64,000 nt of DNA from Micrococcales bacterium 72-143 (GTDB lineage: Bacteria > Actinomycetota > Actinomycetes > Actinomycetales > Microbacteriaceae), in contig MKVM01000005.1 in assembly GCA_001898835.1 (NCBI GenBank), positions 744,001 to 808,000 on the forward strand, given 5' to 3'. Below the pieces are notes generated by a model, which was not told the origin of the DNA, ran no database searches, and saw nothing but the letters and a program-made list of their open reading frames with translations. Position 1 is the stretch's first letter. Every line of letters starts with the position of its first letter. The translations under genes and the position numbers were made by a program. This document shows positions 10,231 to 19,562 of the stretch, piece by piece.

Positions 10231-11097
10231 TCAGCAGCCGCCCCAGCGCGCCGCCGCGCGGGCGAAGCCGTAGCCGTCGTTCGGGAGGCCGCCGTGCACC
10301 ATGGCGAAGCAGATCACCACGCCGCCCATCGAGCCCGTGTAGGTGGGGCGGTACAGCGACTTCTGGTGGGCGGCGGAGTTCCACCACTTCTGGGCGACGG
10401 TGGCGCCGGTGTTGCCGGATCCGCCGGCGAGGTTGCCGTCGCATCCGACCGCGGGCGCACCGTCGGAGCGCGGCGTGCCGCTGTGGCCCCAGGCGCTGTT
10501 GACGTCCTCGCTCGGGTCCTCCGCGATCCAGAACAGGCGCTGCTCCATGCAGGGGTCGTAGCGGAAGTTCGCCATGGGCACGGGCTCCAGGCAGTTGGCG
10601 ACCCGGATGGCGTTGTACTGGGCCGCGAAGGACTGGAGGTCGCCGGAGGTCGTCCCGCCGACGCCGCCGGCAGAGGTGACGCCGGGCGCGCCGCCCGCCG
10701 ATCCGCCCACGTTGCCGGGGCACGACTGGCCGGCCGCCTGCCGGGCGGCGACCCGCTCCGCGGTACCGCCACGTCGCGCGGCGGGCGTCTGCGGCACGAC
10801 GACGGGCTTCGGCACGGGCTTCTGCGCCACGTGCTCCGTGTCGACGGCGAGGTTCCGCGCGGCCGCGGCGGGCAGCGCATCCGAACGGGCCGCGATCGTC
10901 ACGGCGGCGAGCGCGGATGCGGTGTCGCCGGTTCGTCCGGTCGTGGCGAGCGGCGAGGTGGCCGCGACGGGCACCACGTCGCCCTCTTCGGCGAACGCCG
11001 AGGTGCCGGATGCCGGACCGCCCCCGCCGACGAACGGCAGGCCGAGCGCGAGCACGGCACCGAACACCGCGCCCACGAGAATCGTGCGTTTCTGCAC
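10231..11097 (-). CDS. secreted CAP (SCP/PR1)-domain protein
   Basis: Signal peptide plus C-terminal YNAIRVANCLEPVP...KWWNSAAHQKSLYRPTYTGSMGGVVICFAM. Confidence 0.78.
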   Translation of the reverse strand: MQKRTILVGAVFGAVLALGLPFVGGGGPASGTSAFAEEGDVVPVAATSPLATTGRTGDTASALAAVTIAARSDALPAAAARNLAVDTEHVAQKPVPKPVVVPQTPAARRGGTAERVAARQAAGQSCPGNVGGSAGGAPGVTSAGGVGGTTSGDLQSFAAQYNAIRVANCLEPVPMANFRYDPCMEQRLFWIAEDPSEDVNSAWGHSGTPRSDGAPAVGCDGNLAGGSGNTGATVAQKWWNSAAHQKSLYRPTYTGSMGGVVICFAMVHGGLPNDGYGFARAAARWGGC

Positions 11098-11175
11098 TCT
11101 TGAACCCCCCAGTTCAAGATGGCTCCGCCTCCCCCCACAGGAGCCGGATAGCGCGTCCCCCCACAGGCTGCGCTA
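11098..11175 (-). promoter_or_regulatory. 5' leader with three tandem hairpins exposing CTG(TG)GGGGGG
   Basis: Minus strand: TAGCGC-agCCTGTGGGGGGac-GCGCTA; GGCTCC-TGTGGGGGGAGGC-GGAGCC; TCTTGAA-CTGGGGGG-TTCAAGA directly before GTG. Candidate promoter TCGACG-N17-TACTCT at 11212-11184. Confidence 0.55.
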
Positions 11176-11259
11176 CGCGTGCCAGAGTACGCGGGGCATC
11201 CGGGTGCGTCGACCCCCCGGCCAGGGGACAGCATCCGATATGCGGGGAGGAGGAGACGG

Positions 11260-11332
11260 AGCCGCCTGTGGGAATCGAACCCACGACCTTCTCATTACGA
11301 GTGAGACGCTCTGCCGACTGAGCTAAGGCGGC
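11260..11332 (-). tRNA. tRNA-Thr(CGU)
   Basis: Cloverleaf GCCGCCTTAGCTCAGTCGGCAGAGCG..CTCGTAA..GGTTCGATTCCCACAGGCGGC, anticodon CGT. Confidence 0.95.
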
Positions 11333-11398
11333 GTGCGCTGCGAGCAGCGGCACAGCCTCCGAGCATAGCCGATCCGACGGAGGCCGCGGGACGCCCGC

Positions 11399-12940
11399 TC
11401 AGCACATCGGGTCGGCGGCGGGCACGGTGCCGTCGACGAGGAACGCATCCACGACGCCCGTCACGCACGCGCTCTCGCCGTACGCGGTGTGGCCCTCGCC
11501 CCGGTGGGTGACGAGGTGCCCGCGCGCGAGCTGCGCGGCGAGCGCCTGCGCCCACACGTACGGCGTCGCCGGGTCGTTGGTCGTGCCGACGACGAGGATG
11601 TCGGGCGACCCCGGCGCCGTGATCGGACCGCGCTCGAGGGTCGACAGGAAGGGCCACTGCGGGCACTGGGTGCCCCCGTACGCCATCCACGGGCCGAACA
11701 CGGGTGCCGCGGCCGCGAGCTCGGCGGCCTGCGCCCGCATCGTGGCGGGATCGCCGTCGCTCGGGTAGTCGAGGCAGTTGATCGAGATGAACGCCTCGGT
11801 GCCGTTCGAGGAATATCTCCCGTCGGCCTCTCGGTCGTTGTAGATGTCCGCGAGGAAGAACGCCGTGTCGGCGCGCCCCGCGAAGGTGTCGGTGAACAGC
11901 TCGTCGAGGTAGTTCCAGTTGCCGCGGTTGTAGAGCGGCAGGATGACGGCGCTGAACATCGTGCTCGCTCCGAGCTCGCGGCCGTCCGCAGCGCGGATGG
12001 GGCGCACGTCGAGCTGGTGCAGCAACCCGGCGATCCGCGCGCGCGCCGCATCCGCCGACCCCGTGAACGGGCACTTGTCGCGACCGAGGCAGTCCTCGAG
12101 GTACGCGGTGAGCGCCCCCTCGAAGCCGCGCGCCTGGGTGAGCGTCACGTCGAACTCCGTCGCGGAGGGGTCGATCGCCCCGTCGAGCACGAGCCGTCCC
12201 GTCTTGCCGGGGAAGAGCTCCGCGTAGCGGGCACCGAGGTAGGTGCCGTAGGAGTAGCCCAGGTAGTCGAGCGTCGCGTCGCCGAGCACGGCGCGCAGCA
12301 GGTCGAGGTCGCGGGCGGCGCTCACCGTGTCGACGTGCTCGAGCAGGGCGCCGGTGTGCTCGAGGCAGCCCTGCCCGAAGGCGCGGTTCTTCTGCTCGCT
12401 CGCGGCGATCCAGGCATCCGAGCCGCGCTCCCCCGGCACGATGCCGTAGATGAACGCGTCGAGGCCGGCGTCGTCGGAGGTGCAGTCGATCGGTGTCGAG
12501 GCCCCCACGCCGCGCGGGTCGAACCCCACGACGTCGAACTCCCGCTGCAGGGTGTCGCTCGTCGCGAAGTCGATCGAGTCGCGGATGAAGTCCACCCCCG
12601 ATCCCCCGGGCCCGCCGGGGTTCACCAGCAACGACCCGCGCGGGTGACCGCCCGTCGCCGGCTGCCGGATGAGGGCCAGCTCGATCGTGTCGCCCGCGGG
12701 CTGCGCCCAGTCGAGCGGCGCCGTCGCCGTGGTGCACTGCAGGCCGCCGCCGCATCCGGTCCAGCGCAGCACCTGGTGGTAGAACGGGGCGAGCTCCGCG
12801 GGGACGTCCTCGCCGGTCGGGGTCGAGGTGGCGGACGGCCGCGGGGCCTGGAACCACGAGACGCAGCCGCTGAGCAGCAGCGTCGCCGCGACGACGGCAG
12901 CCGCGACGCGAACCCGGCGGCCCGAGGCGCGAGCTCTCAC
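11399..12940 (-). CDS. alpha/beta-hydrolase lipoprotein, tripeptidyl aminopeptidase-like
   Basis: Lipobox LLLSGC; VNPGGPGGSG; LGYSYGTYLGARYAELFPGKTGRLVLDGA; 4-bp overlap with holB. Confidence 0.85.
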   Translation of the reverse strand: MRARASGRRVRVAAAVVAATLLLSGCVSWFQAPRPSATSTPTGEDVPAELAPFYHQVLRWTGCGGGLQCTTATAPLDWAQPAGDTIELALIRQPATGGHPRGSLLVNPGGPGGSGVDFIRDSIDFATSDTLQREFDVVGFDPRGVGASTPIDCTSDDAGLDAFIYGIVPGERGSDAWIAASEQKNRAFGQGCLEHTGALLEHVDTVSAARDLDLLRAVLGDATLDYLGYSYGTYLGARYAELFPGKTGRLVLDGAIDPSATEFDVTLTQARGFEGALTAYLEDCLGRDKCPFTGSADAARARIAGLLHQLDVRPIRAADGRELGASTMFSAVILPLYNRGNWNYLDELFTDTFAGRADTAFFLADIYNDREADGRYSSNGTEAFISINCLDYPSDGDPATMRAQAAELAAAAPVFGPWMAYGGTQCPQWPFLSTLERGPITAPGSPDILVVGTTNDPATPYVWAQALAAQLARGHLVTHRGEGHTAYGESACVTGVVDAFLVDGTVPAADPMC

Positions 12941-14088
12941 CGGGCGCCCGTCGGCACGCGGCGGATCGCCGAGACGAGCATCGCCTCGAGTGCGAGCGCG
13001 GGTGCGACGTTGCCCTCGATCCGCACGCGCGCCTCGGTGATCGCGTCGAGGGTCGCGAGGGTCTGCGCAGGGGTCGCGCGCTCCGCGGCCTGCGCGAGCT
13101 CGGCGTAGATGGCGAGGTTCACGGGCTCCAGCCCGGCCCCCAGCTGCAGCACGAGGACGTCGCGGTAGAGCGAGAGCAGGTCGACGAGGATGCGGTCGAG
13201 GCCGTCGCGCAGGCTGCGCGTCGCCCGCCGCTTCTGGTCCTCCTCGAGCGCCTTCAGCTGCGCGCGGAGGGCGGGCGGCACGGTGCCGCCGGGCTCCACA
13301 CCCAGGGAGCGCAGCGCCTGGTCGCGCTCCTCGGCATCCCGCTCCTCCGTGATGGCCTTGGCGTCCTGCCCCGCGATGTCGAGCAGCTCGGCGGCCGCGA
13401 GCACGGCCGCCGAGACGCTGCGGATGCCGAGCGCGAGCTCCATGGTGCGCCTGCGGCGGGTGCGCGCATGCTCGTCGGTCGCGAGCCGGTGGGCCATGCC
13501 GATGTGCGCCTGCGCCTCGCGGGCCGCCCGCATCGCCTCCGGCAGGCTGATGCCGTCGCGCCGCGAGATGAGCTCGGCCACGTCGTCGACGCTCGGCACC
13601 CGCAGCCGCACCGACCGCACGCGGGAGCGGATCGTGGGCAGCAGGTCGGCCTCGCTCGGCGCGCACAGGATCCAGATGGTGCGCTCCGGCGGCTCCTCGA
13701 GCGCCTTGAGCAGCACGTTCGAGGTGCGCTCCGCCATCCGGTCGGCGTCCTCGATGACCATGACGCGGTAGCGGCCCACCGACGGCGAGAACTGGCTCGC
13801 CGTGACGAGCTTGCGCACGTCCTCGATCTTGATGATGACGGCCTCCGTGCTGAGCACCGCGAGGTCGGGATGCGTGCGGGCCGCCACCTGCGCGGTGGTG
13901 TGCTCGAGGTCGCCCGACAAGTCGGGCCGGGCGAGCAGCTCCGTCGCGAAGGCGTAGGCGAGCGTCGAGCGGCCCGAGCCGGGCGGGCCCGTGATGAGCC
14001 AGGAGTGCGCGAGGCCGTCGCCGGCCGCGGCGGCGCGCACGGTGGCGATCGCCTCCGCCTGGCCGGTCAGCTCGTCCCAGATGCTCAC
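12937..14088 (-). CDS. holB: DNA polymerase III subunit delta'
   Basis: MSIWDELTGQAEAI..., ITGPPGSGRSTLAYAFA, NVLLKALEEPPERTIWILCAPS. Confidence 0.9.
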   Translation of the reverse strand: MSIWDELTGQAEAIATVRAAAAGDGLAHSWLITGPPGSGRSTLAYAFATELLARPDLSGDLEHTTAQVAARTHPDLAVLSTEAVIIKIEDVRKLVTASQFSPSVGRYRVMVIEDADRMAERTSNVLLKALEEPPERTIWILCAPSEADLLPTIRSRVRSVRLRVPSVDDVAELISRRDGISLPEAMRAAREAQAHIGMAHRLATDEHARTRRRRTMELALGIRSVSAAVLAAAELLDIAGQDAKAITEERDAEERDQALRSLGVEPGGTVPPALRAQLKALEEDQKRRATRSLRDGLDRILVDLLSLYRDVLVLQLGAGLEPVNLAIYAELAQAAERATPAQTLATLDAITEARVRIEGNVAPALALEAMLVSAIRRVPTGAR

Positions 14089-14097
14089 GGATGCAGG

Positions 14098-14724
14098 CTA
14101 CGCGAGCAGCTCCGACACTCGCTCCCGGATGCGGGCGGCGAGCGCGTCGACGGGCTCCGTCGCGTCGAGCACGAGGAACCGCTCGGGCTCCGCCGCGGCG
14201 AGCACGAGGTAGGCCTCGCGCACCCGGTGGTGGAACTCGGCCGCCTCCGCCTCCAGCCGGTCGTAGCGGGTGCGGGCGTCGTCGAGGCGGGCGCGCCCCG
14301 TCTCGATGTCGAGGTCGAGCAGGATCGTGAGGTCGGGCAGCAGTCCCTCCGTCGCCCACAGGGACACGTCGCGCACCTCGTCCGGGTCGAGCACCCGGCC
14401 GGCGCCCTGGTAGGCCACCGAGGAGTCGAGGTAGCGGTCCTGGATGACGATGTCGCCGCGCTCGAGCGCGGGTCGCACGACGGTCGCGATGTTGTGCGCA
14501 CGATCGGCCGCGTAGAGCAGCGCCTCGGCCCGCGGCGCCATGTAGCCGCGGCGGTGCAGGATGATCTCCCGCAGCTCGAGCCCGAGCTCGGTGCCGCCGG
14601 GCTCGCGCGCGTGCACGACGGTGCGGCCCTGCCCATCCAGCCACTCGGTCAGCAACGCCGACTGCGTGGACTTGCCCGACCCGTCACCGCCCTCGAAGGT
14701 GAGGAACAGCCCGCGAGCCGTCAT
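14098..14724 (-). CDS. tmk: thymidylate kinase
   Basis: LFLTFEGGDGSGKSTQSALL, REPGGTELG, IQDRYLDSSVAYQG. Confidence 0.93.
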   Translation of the reverse strand: MTARGLFLTFEGGDGSGKSTQSALLTEWLDGQGRTVVHAREPGGTELGLELREIILHRRGYMAPRAEALLYAADRAHNIATVVRPALERGDIVIQDRYLDSSVAYQGAGRVLDPDEVRDVSLWATEGLLPDLTILLDLDIETGRARLDDARTRYDRLEAEAAEFHHRVREAYLVLAAAEPERFLVLDATEPVDALAARIRERVSELLA

Positions 14725-17441
14725 CAGCGCTTCTTGGCCGCGGCCGGCTTCTTGGCGCGGGAGGCGGTCTTGGCGCGCGGCTTCGCCGGCCCCTTGGCGC
14801 GCTTGTCGGCGAGCAACTGCACCGCCCGGTCGAAGTCGACGCCCTCCACCGTCTCGCCGCGCGGGATGGTGGCGTTGGTCTCGCCGTCGGTCACGTAGGG
14901 GCCGAAACGCCCGTCGCGGATGCGGATCGGCTTGCCGCTCGTCGGGTCGGCGTCGAACTCCTTGAGGGCGCTCGTCGGGCGTCGCGCGCCGTACTTCGGC
15001 TGCGCGAAGATCTCGAGCGCGGCGGGCAGCTCGATCGAGAAGATCTGCTCCTCGCTCTCGAGGGAGCGCGAGTCGGTGCCCTTCTTGAGGTAGGGGCCGT
15101 AGCGTCCGTTCTGGGCGGTGATGGGCTCGCCCGACTCCGGGTCCTCGCCGACCGTGCGCGGCAGGTCGAGCAGCTTGAGCGCGGTCTCGAGATCGACCGT
15201 CGCGACCTCCATCGTCTTGAAGAGGGATGCCGTGCGCGGCTTCGGCGCGGCCGCCTTCTTGGTGGCGCGCTTCTTCGGCTTCTCCTCGACGAGCTCGCCG
15301 GTCGCCGGGTCGACGGCGACCCCCTCGACCTGCGCGGGCGCCTCGGGCTCCGGCTCGAGCTCGGTCACGTACGGCCCGTAGCGTCCGTCCTTGACGACGA
15401 TCGTCTTGCCGTTGGCGGGGTTCTCGCCGAGCACGCGATCCGTCGCGACGGGCGCCTCGATGAGCTCGCGTGCCTTGGCGGGGGTGAGCTCGTCGGGGGC
15501 GACGTCGTCGGGCACGTTGACGCGGCGCGGCGTCGCCGAGCCGTCGTCGACCTCCAGGTAGGGCCCGTAGCGGCCGACGCGGAGGGTGACGCCATCGTCG
15601 ATGCGGATGGAGTTGACGGCGCGCGCGTCGATGTCGCCGAGGTTGTCGACGATCTCGCGGAGCCCCGGATGCTCGCCGCCGCCGAAGTAGAACTGGCTCA
15701 GCCAGTCGACCCGGTCGGCCTCGCCGTTGGCGATCTTGTCGAGGTCGTCCTCCATCTCGGCCGTGAAGTCGTACTCCACGAGCTCGGTGAAGTGGTCCTC
15801 CAGCAGCCGCACGACGCTGAACGCGATCCAGTTCGGCACGAGCGCCTGGCCGCGCGGCGTGACGTAGCCGCGGTCGATGATGGTCGAGATGATCGAGGCG
15901 TAGGTGGAGGGGCGGCCGATGCCGAGCTCCTCGAGCGCCTTCACGAGGCTCGCCTCGGTGTAGCGCGGCGGAGGCGTGGTGTCGTGGCCCTTGGCCTCCA
16001 GCTCGGCGACGGTCAGCGCCTGCCCCTCTTCGAGCGGCGGCAGCTTGGCGCTCGCCTCGTCGGCGGCGTTGCGCGCCTCGTCGCGGCCCTCCTCGTAGGC
16101 GGCCTGGTAGCCGCGGAAGGTGATGACGGTGCCGGATGCGGTGAACTCGGCGTGCGCCCCTTCGCCCCCGTCGGCGGCGATCGTGACGGTCGCGGTCGAG
16201 CCCTTGGCATCCGCCATCTGGCTCGCGACGGTGCGCTTCCAGATGAGGTCGTAGAGCTTGAACTCGTCGCCGCGCAGCTGCGAGCTGAGCTCGGCGGGGG
16301 TGCGGAAGACGTCGCCCGAGGGCCGGATCGCCTCGTGCGCTTCCTGCGCGTTCTTCGACTTGGACGAGTAGACGCGGGGCTTCTCGGGGATCGAGTCGGC
16401 GCCGTAGAGCTTCACGGCCTGGTTGCGCGCCGCGTCGACCGCCTGCTGCGAGAGCGTGGTCGAGTCGGTGCGCATGTAGGTGATGTAGCCGTTCTCGTAG
16501 AGCGACTGCGCGAGGCTCATGGTGGTGCGCGCCGAGAAGCGCAGCTTGCGGGACGCCTCCTGCTGGAGCGTGGAGGTCGTGAACGGGGCGGCGGGACGGC
16601 GCGAGTACGGCTTGGTCTCGAGCTTCGCCACCGTGAAGGTCGCGTCGGGGGCGCGGAGGGCGTCGACGAGGCTGTCGGCGGCGCGCTCGTCGAGCGCGAC
16701 GACGTCGGCCTTGAGCGCGCCCGTGTCGTCGAAGTCGCCGCCCTGCGCGATGCGCTTGCCTTCGAGGCGGGCGAGGCGGGCGGTGAACGTCTGCTCGGCG
16801 TCCGCGGGGGCCAGCTCGGCGGTGAGGTCCCAGTAGTTCGCCGAGACGAAGGCGAGCCGCTCCCGCTCGCGGTCGACCACGAGGCGCGTCGCGGCGGATT
16901 GCACGCGCCCGGCCGAGAGTCCGGGGCCGACCTTGCGCCACAGCACGGGCGACACCTCGAAGCCGTAGAGGCGGTCGAGGATGCGGCGGGTCTCCTGCGC
17001 GTCGACGAGGGCCGTGTCGATCTCGCGGGTGTTCTGCTCGGCGCGCTGGATGGCGTCCTTGGTGATCTCGTGGAAGACCATGCGGCGCACCGGCACCTTG
17101 GGCTTGAGCACCTCGAGCAGGTGCCACGCGATGGCCTCGCCCTCGCGGTCCTCATCCGTCGCGAGGTAGAGCTCGTCGGCGTCCTTGAGGGCGCGCTTCA
17201 GCTCGGACACCGTCTTCTTCTTGCTGTCGGAGACGACGTAGTACGGCTCGAAGCCGTTGTCGACGTCGACCGAGAACTTGCCGACGCTGCCCTTCTTGAG
17301 CTCGGGCGGGAGGTCCTTGGTGTCGATGAGGTCGCGGATGTGCCCCACGGACGCCTGCACCTCGTAGCCGTCGCCGAGGTACTGCGCGATCGTGCGCGCC
17401 TTCGCCGGCGACTCGACGATCACGAGCTTCTTCGTGGGCAC
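14724..17441 (-). CDS. topA: DNA topoisomerase I
   Basis: VPTKKLVIVESPAKARTIAQYLG, ATDEDREGEAIAWHL, YITYMRTDSTTLS. Confidence 0.95.
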   Translation of the reverse strand: MPTKKLVIVESPAKARTIAQYLGDGYEVQASVGHIRDLIDTKDLPPELKKGSVGKFSVDVDNGFEPYYVVSDSKKKTVSELKRALKDADELYLATDEDREGEAIAWHLLEVLKPKVPVRRMVFHEITKDAIQRAEQNTREIDTALVDAQETRRILDRLYGFEVSPVLWRKVGPGLSAGRVQSAATRLVVDRERERLAFVSANYWDLTAELAPADAEQTFTARLARLEGKRIAQGGDFDDTGALKADVVALDERAADSLVDALRAPDATFTVAKLETKPYSRRPAAPFTTSTLQQEASRKLRFSARTTMSLAQSLYENGYITYMRTDSTTLSQQAVDAARNQAVKLYGADSIPEKPRVYSSKSKNAQEAHEAIRPSGDVFRTPAELSSQLRGDEFKLYDLIWKRTVASQMADAKGSTATVTIAADGGEGAHAEFTASGTVITFRGYQAAYEEGRDEARNAADEASAKLPPLEEGQALTVAELEAKGHDTTPPPRYTEASLVKALEELGIGRPSTYASIISTIIDRGYVTPRGQALVPNWIAFSVVRLLEDHFTELVEYDFTAEMEDDLDKIANGEADRVDWLSQFYFGGGEHPGLREIVDNLGDIDARAVNSIRIDDGVTLRVGRYGPYLEVDDGSATPRRVNVPDDVAPDELTPAKARELIEAPVATDRVLGENPANGKTIVVKDGRYGPYVTELEPEPEAPAQVEGVAVDPATGELVEEKPKKRATKKAAAPKPRTASLFKTMEVATVDLETALKLLDLPRTVGEDPESGEPITAQNGRYGPYLKKGTDSRSLESEEQIFSIELPAALEIFAQPKYGARRPTSALKEFDADPTSGKPIRIRDGRFGPYVTDGETNATIPRGETVEGVDFDRAVQLLADKRAKGPAKPRAKTASRAKKPAAAKKR

Positions 17442-17538
17442 TCGGGTTCCTCCCTCTATCCGAGGCACACCATACACACAGAGTCCTGGCAGGGGCTCGC
17501 ATGTTCCCGGGCCTTTGGTCCCGCGGGAGGGCGCGCCC

Positions 17539-17904
17539 CTAGGGGGCGGGCCCGGCCCGGGATTCCGCGTGAACGGGCACGCCGAGCAGCTCCGTGCCGG
17601 TCGCGACGCGGGCCTCGGCGCCCTCGAGCACGCACCGGATGAGGGCCACGCGATGCGCGGCGGCCACCTCGGCGGCGAGGGTGCAGGGCTCCCCAGGCAC
17701 GGCTCCGAGCAGTGCGTCGGCCGCGGCGAGGGCGGATGCGTCTGCCGCGGCGACGACCCGCTGCCGCGTCGCGAGTGCCGACCCGAGCATGACCGCGGCG
17801 AGCGCGCAGACGACGGTCGCCGCCACGATCGCGAGCGCGAGCACCCCGCCTGCGCCGGTCTCGTCGCGCAGGTGAGGCCGGGCGGATGCGAGGCGGCGGA
17901 TCAT
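17539..17904 (-). CDS. Rv3654c-like TadE-associated pilus protein
   Basis: Single TM then RVVAAADASALAAADALLG; last gene of the tad cluster. Confidence 0.72.
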   Translation of the reverse strand: MIRRLASARPHLRDETGAGGVLALAIVAATVVCALAAVMLGSALATRQRVVAAADASALAAADALLGAVPGEPCTLAAEVAAAHRVALIRCVLEGAEARVATGTELLGVPVHAESRAGPAP

Positions 17905-18266
17905 CGGCCGCCGTCCACAGCGCAGCTGCCGGCCTCGAGGACGAGTCCGGCGAGCGCCGCCGGGCCCCGCGCCGCGGCCCCGAGCCGCGCGCACACCAGC
18001 TCGCCCGAGCGGGACGTCGAGAGGGTCACCCCCGGCACGGCGTGCGCCGCCCGGGCCGCCACGGCACCCGTCGTCTCACCCCGGCCGAGGCCGCGCGCCG
18101 CATCCGCCGCCGCATCCTGCAGTCGCAGCTGCTGCGCGCCCACGCCCACCGCAGCGACGCACACCGCGAGCACGAGGGCGACGGCGGGGAGAGCCACCGC
18201 GAACTCCGCGGCGGCCGCCCCCTCGTCGCCGCCAAGTCCCCGGATGCCTCCGCGTCGGAGACGCAC
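17901..18266 (-). CDS. TadE-family pseudopilin (start approximate)
   Basis: GDEGAAAAEFAVALPAVALVLAV; ATGA overlap with next gene. Confidence 0.7.
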   Translation of the reverse strand: MRLRRGGIRGLGGDEGAAAAEFAVALPAVALVLAVCVAAVGVGAQQLRLQDAAADAARGLGRGETTGAVAARAAHAVPGVTLSTSRSGELVCARLGAAARGPAALAGLVLEAGSCAVDGGR

Positions 18267-18295
18267 CGGGTCACGCGGGCGCACCGCGAGCGCCC

Positions 18296-18487
18296 TCAGC
18301 CGCCGAACGCGAGCGCGTTGCGCACCAGATCGGTGAGGATCTGCTGCACCTCGGCCGAGCGCATGATGACGACGAGCAGCCCGGCGAACCCGACCGCCGC
18401 CATGATCGTGATGGCGTACTCGGCGGTGGCGGCGCCGTCGTCGCGCGCGACGCGGGCGGTGAGGCGGCGGAGGATGCGGTTTCTCAT
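18296..18487 (-). CDS. DUF4244-type Flp pilin-like small protein
   Basis: 64-codon ORF MRNRILRRLTARVARDDGAATAEYAITIMAAVGFAGLLVVIMRS. Confidence 0.78.
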   Translation of the reverse strand: MRNRILRRLTARVARDDGAATAEYAITIMAAVGFAGLLVVIMRSAEVQQILTDLVRNALAFGG

Positions 18488-18623
18488 CGGGACTCCTTCT
18501 TCTGTCGGCGGCACGACCTCTCCATGCTGGCGCGCCGGACACCGACCGCGTCCCGGGTCGGAACCATCCGGGGACAACGCGCACCGCGCGCCGCTGTGGA
18601 CGAGTGCTCGGCACCCGCCGTCG

Positions 18624-19562
18624 TCAGAACGCCGTGAGCGCGCCGCGGAGGATGCCGATCGTGAGCGGCACCACGCCGAGCAGCACGAACCCGGGCAGGA
18701 AGCACAGCGCGAGCGGCGCCAGGAGGCGCGTTCCGAGCAGCGCGGCCCTGCGCAGCACCTCCGCGAGCGCGAGCCTCCGGGCGCGGACTGCCTCCGCACG
18801 CAGCAGCCCGGAGACGGGAACCCCGGCCCGCACCGCGAAGTCGAGCGAGACCCGTGCGGGGTCGAGGGATGCCTCCAGCGCGCAGCGCGACGCCACGCGC
18901 TCGACGCGCGCGAGCGCGGCGTCCGGTGCGGCGCCGCCCGCCAGGGCGAGCCCCAGCAGCTCGTGCCCGAGCCCCGCGAGCGGATCCACGACCCGCGCGG
19001 CGTCGACGAGCCGGCGGTTCCAGCGCAGGCCGATCAGGATCGCGGCCGCCCCGAGCACGGCCGCCACCGCCCCCGGCACCGTGCCGAGCACGACGCCCAC
19101 CGGGTCGGCGCCGATGAGCAGCGCCATCGCGACGCCGGCGAGCGGCAGCAGTGCCACGACCCGCGCGGTCGCGAGCGGCCCCGCGAGCGCGAGCTCGACC
19201 TGCCGGTCGGCGTCGGCGAGGGCGCGCAGGGTCTCCGCCGTGCGCTCCAGAGTCGCGGCGAGCGGCGCCCCCGTCTCGGTGGCGACCGCCCAGCAGGCCG
19301 CGACGATGGCCAATCCCCGCCGGGTCGGGCCCTCCCGCGGGGCGGCGGCGAGGATCGCCTCCGGCACCTCGAGCGGACTCGTACGTTCCGCCGCGGTGGC
19401 GAGGACCGGGTCCGCGTCCGCCAGCATCCGGAGCGCGCTCGGTGGATCGAGCCCCGCCGTCAGCAGGATGGCGAGGCGGTGGACGGTGTCGGCCAGCGCG
19501 TCGAGCTCCTCGCCCGGCGCGGCACCCGGGGCGGGGCGCCGAGCCGGCAGGCGCGCGATCAC
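18624..19562 (-). CDS. type II secretion F-domain (TadB/TadC-like) protein
   Basis: LAILLTAGLDPPSALRML, ...TGAPLAATLERTAETLR; C-terminal TM pair. Confidence 0.75.
   Translation of the reverse strand: MIARLPARRPAPGAAPGEELDALADTVHRLAILLTAGLDPPSALRMLADADPVLATAAERTSPLEVPEAILAAAPREGPTRRGLAIVAACWAVATETGAPLAATLERTAETLRALADADRQVELALAGPLATARVVALLPLAGVAMALLIGADPVGVVLGTVPGAVAAVLGAAAILIGLRWNRRLVDAARVVDPLAGLGHELLGLALAGGAAPDAALARVERVASRCALEASLDPARVSLDFAVRAGVPVSGLLRAEAVRARRLALAEVLRRAALLGTRLLAPLALCFLPGFVLLGVVPLTIGILRGALTAF

Noticed and set aside
11098-11119. GAAC-N6-GTTC as a LexA site
   Set aside because: Spacing is 6 rather than 4 bp and flanks do not match TCGAAC-N4-GTTCGA; hairpin interpretation preferred
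11114-11353. small ORFs across the tRNA-Thr locus
   Set aside because: They overlap a clear tRNA (for example ERLTRNEKVVGSIPTGG is the classic translated-tRNA artefact)
11399-14644. 1081-aa apparent fusion of holB/tmk region with hydrolase
   Set aside because: Only the last ~514 codons are coding; the upstream part is an alternative frame over holB and tmk
14098-17127. 1009-aa apparent topA-tmk fusion ORF
   Set aside because: Upstream ~800 codons are an out-of-frame shadow of topA; tmk starts at 14724
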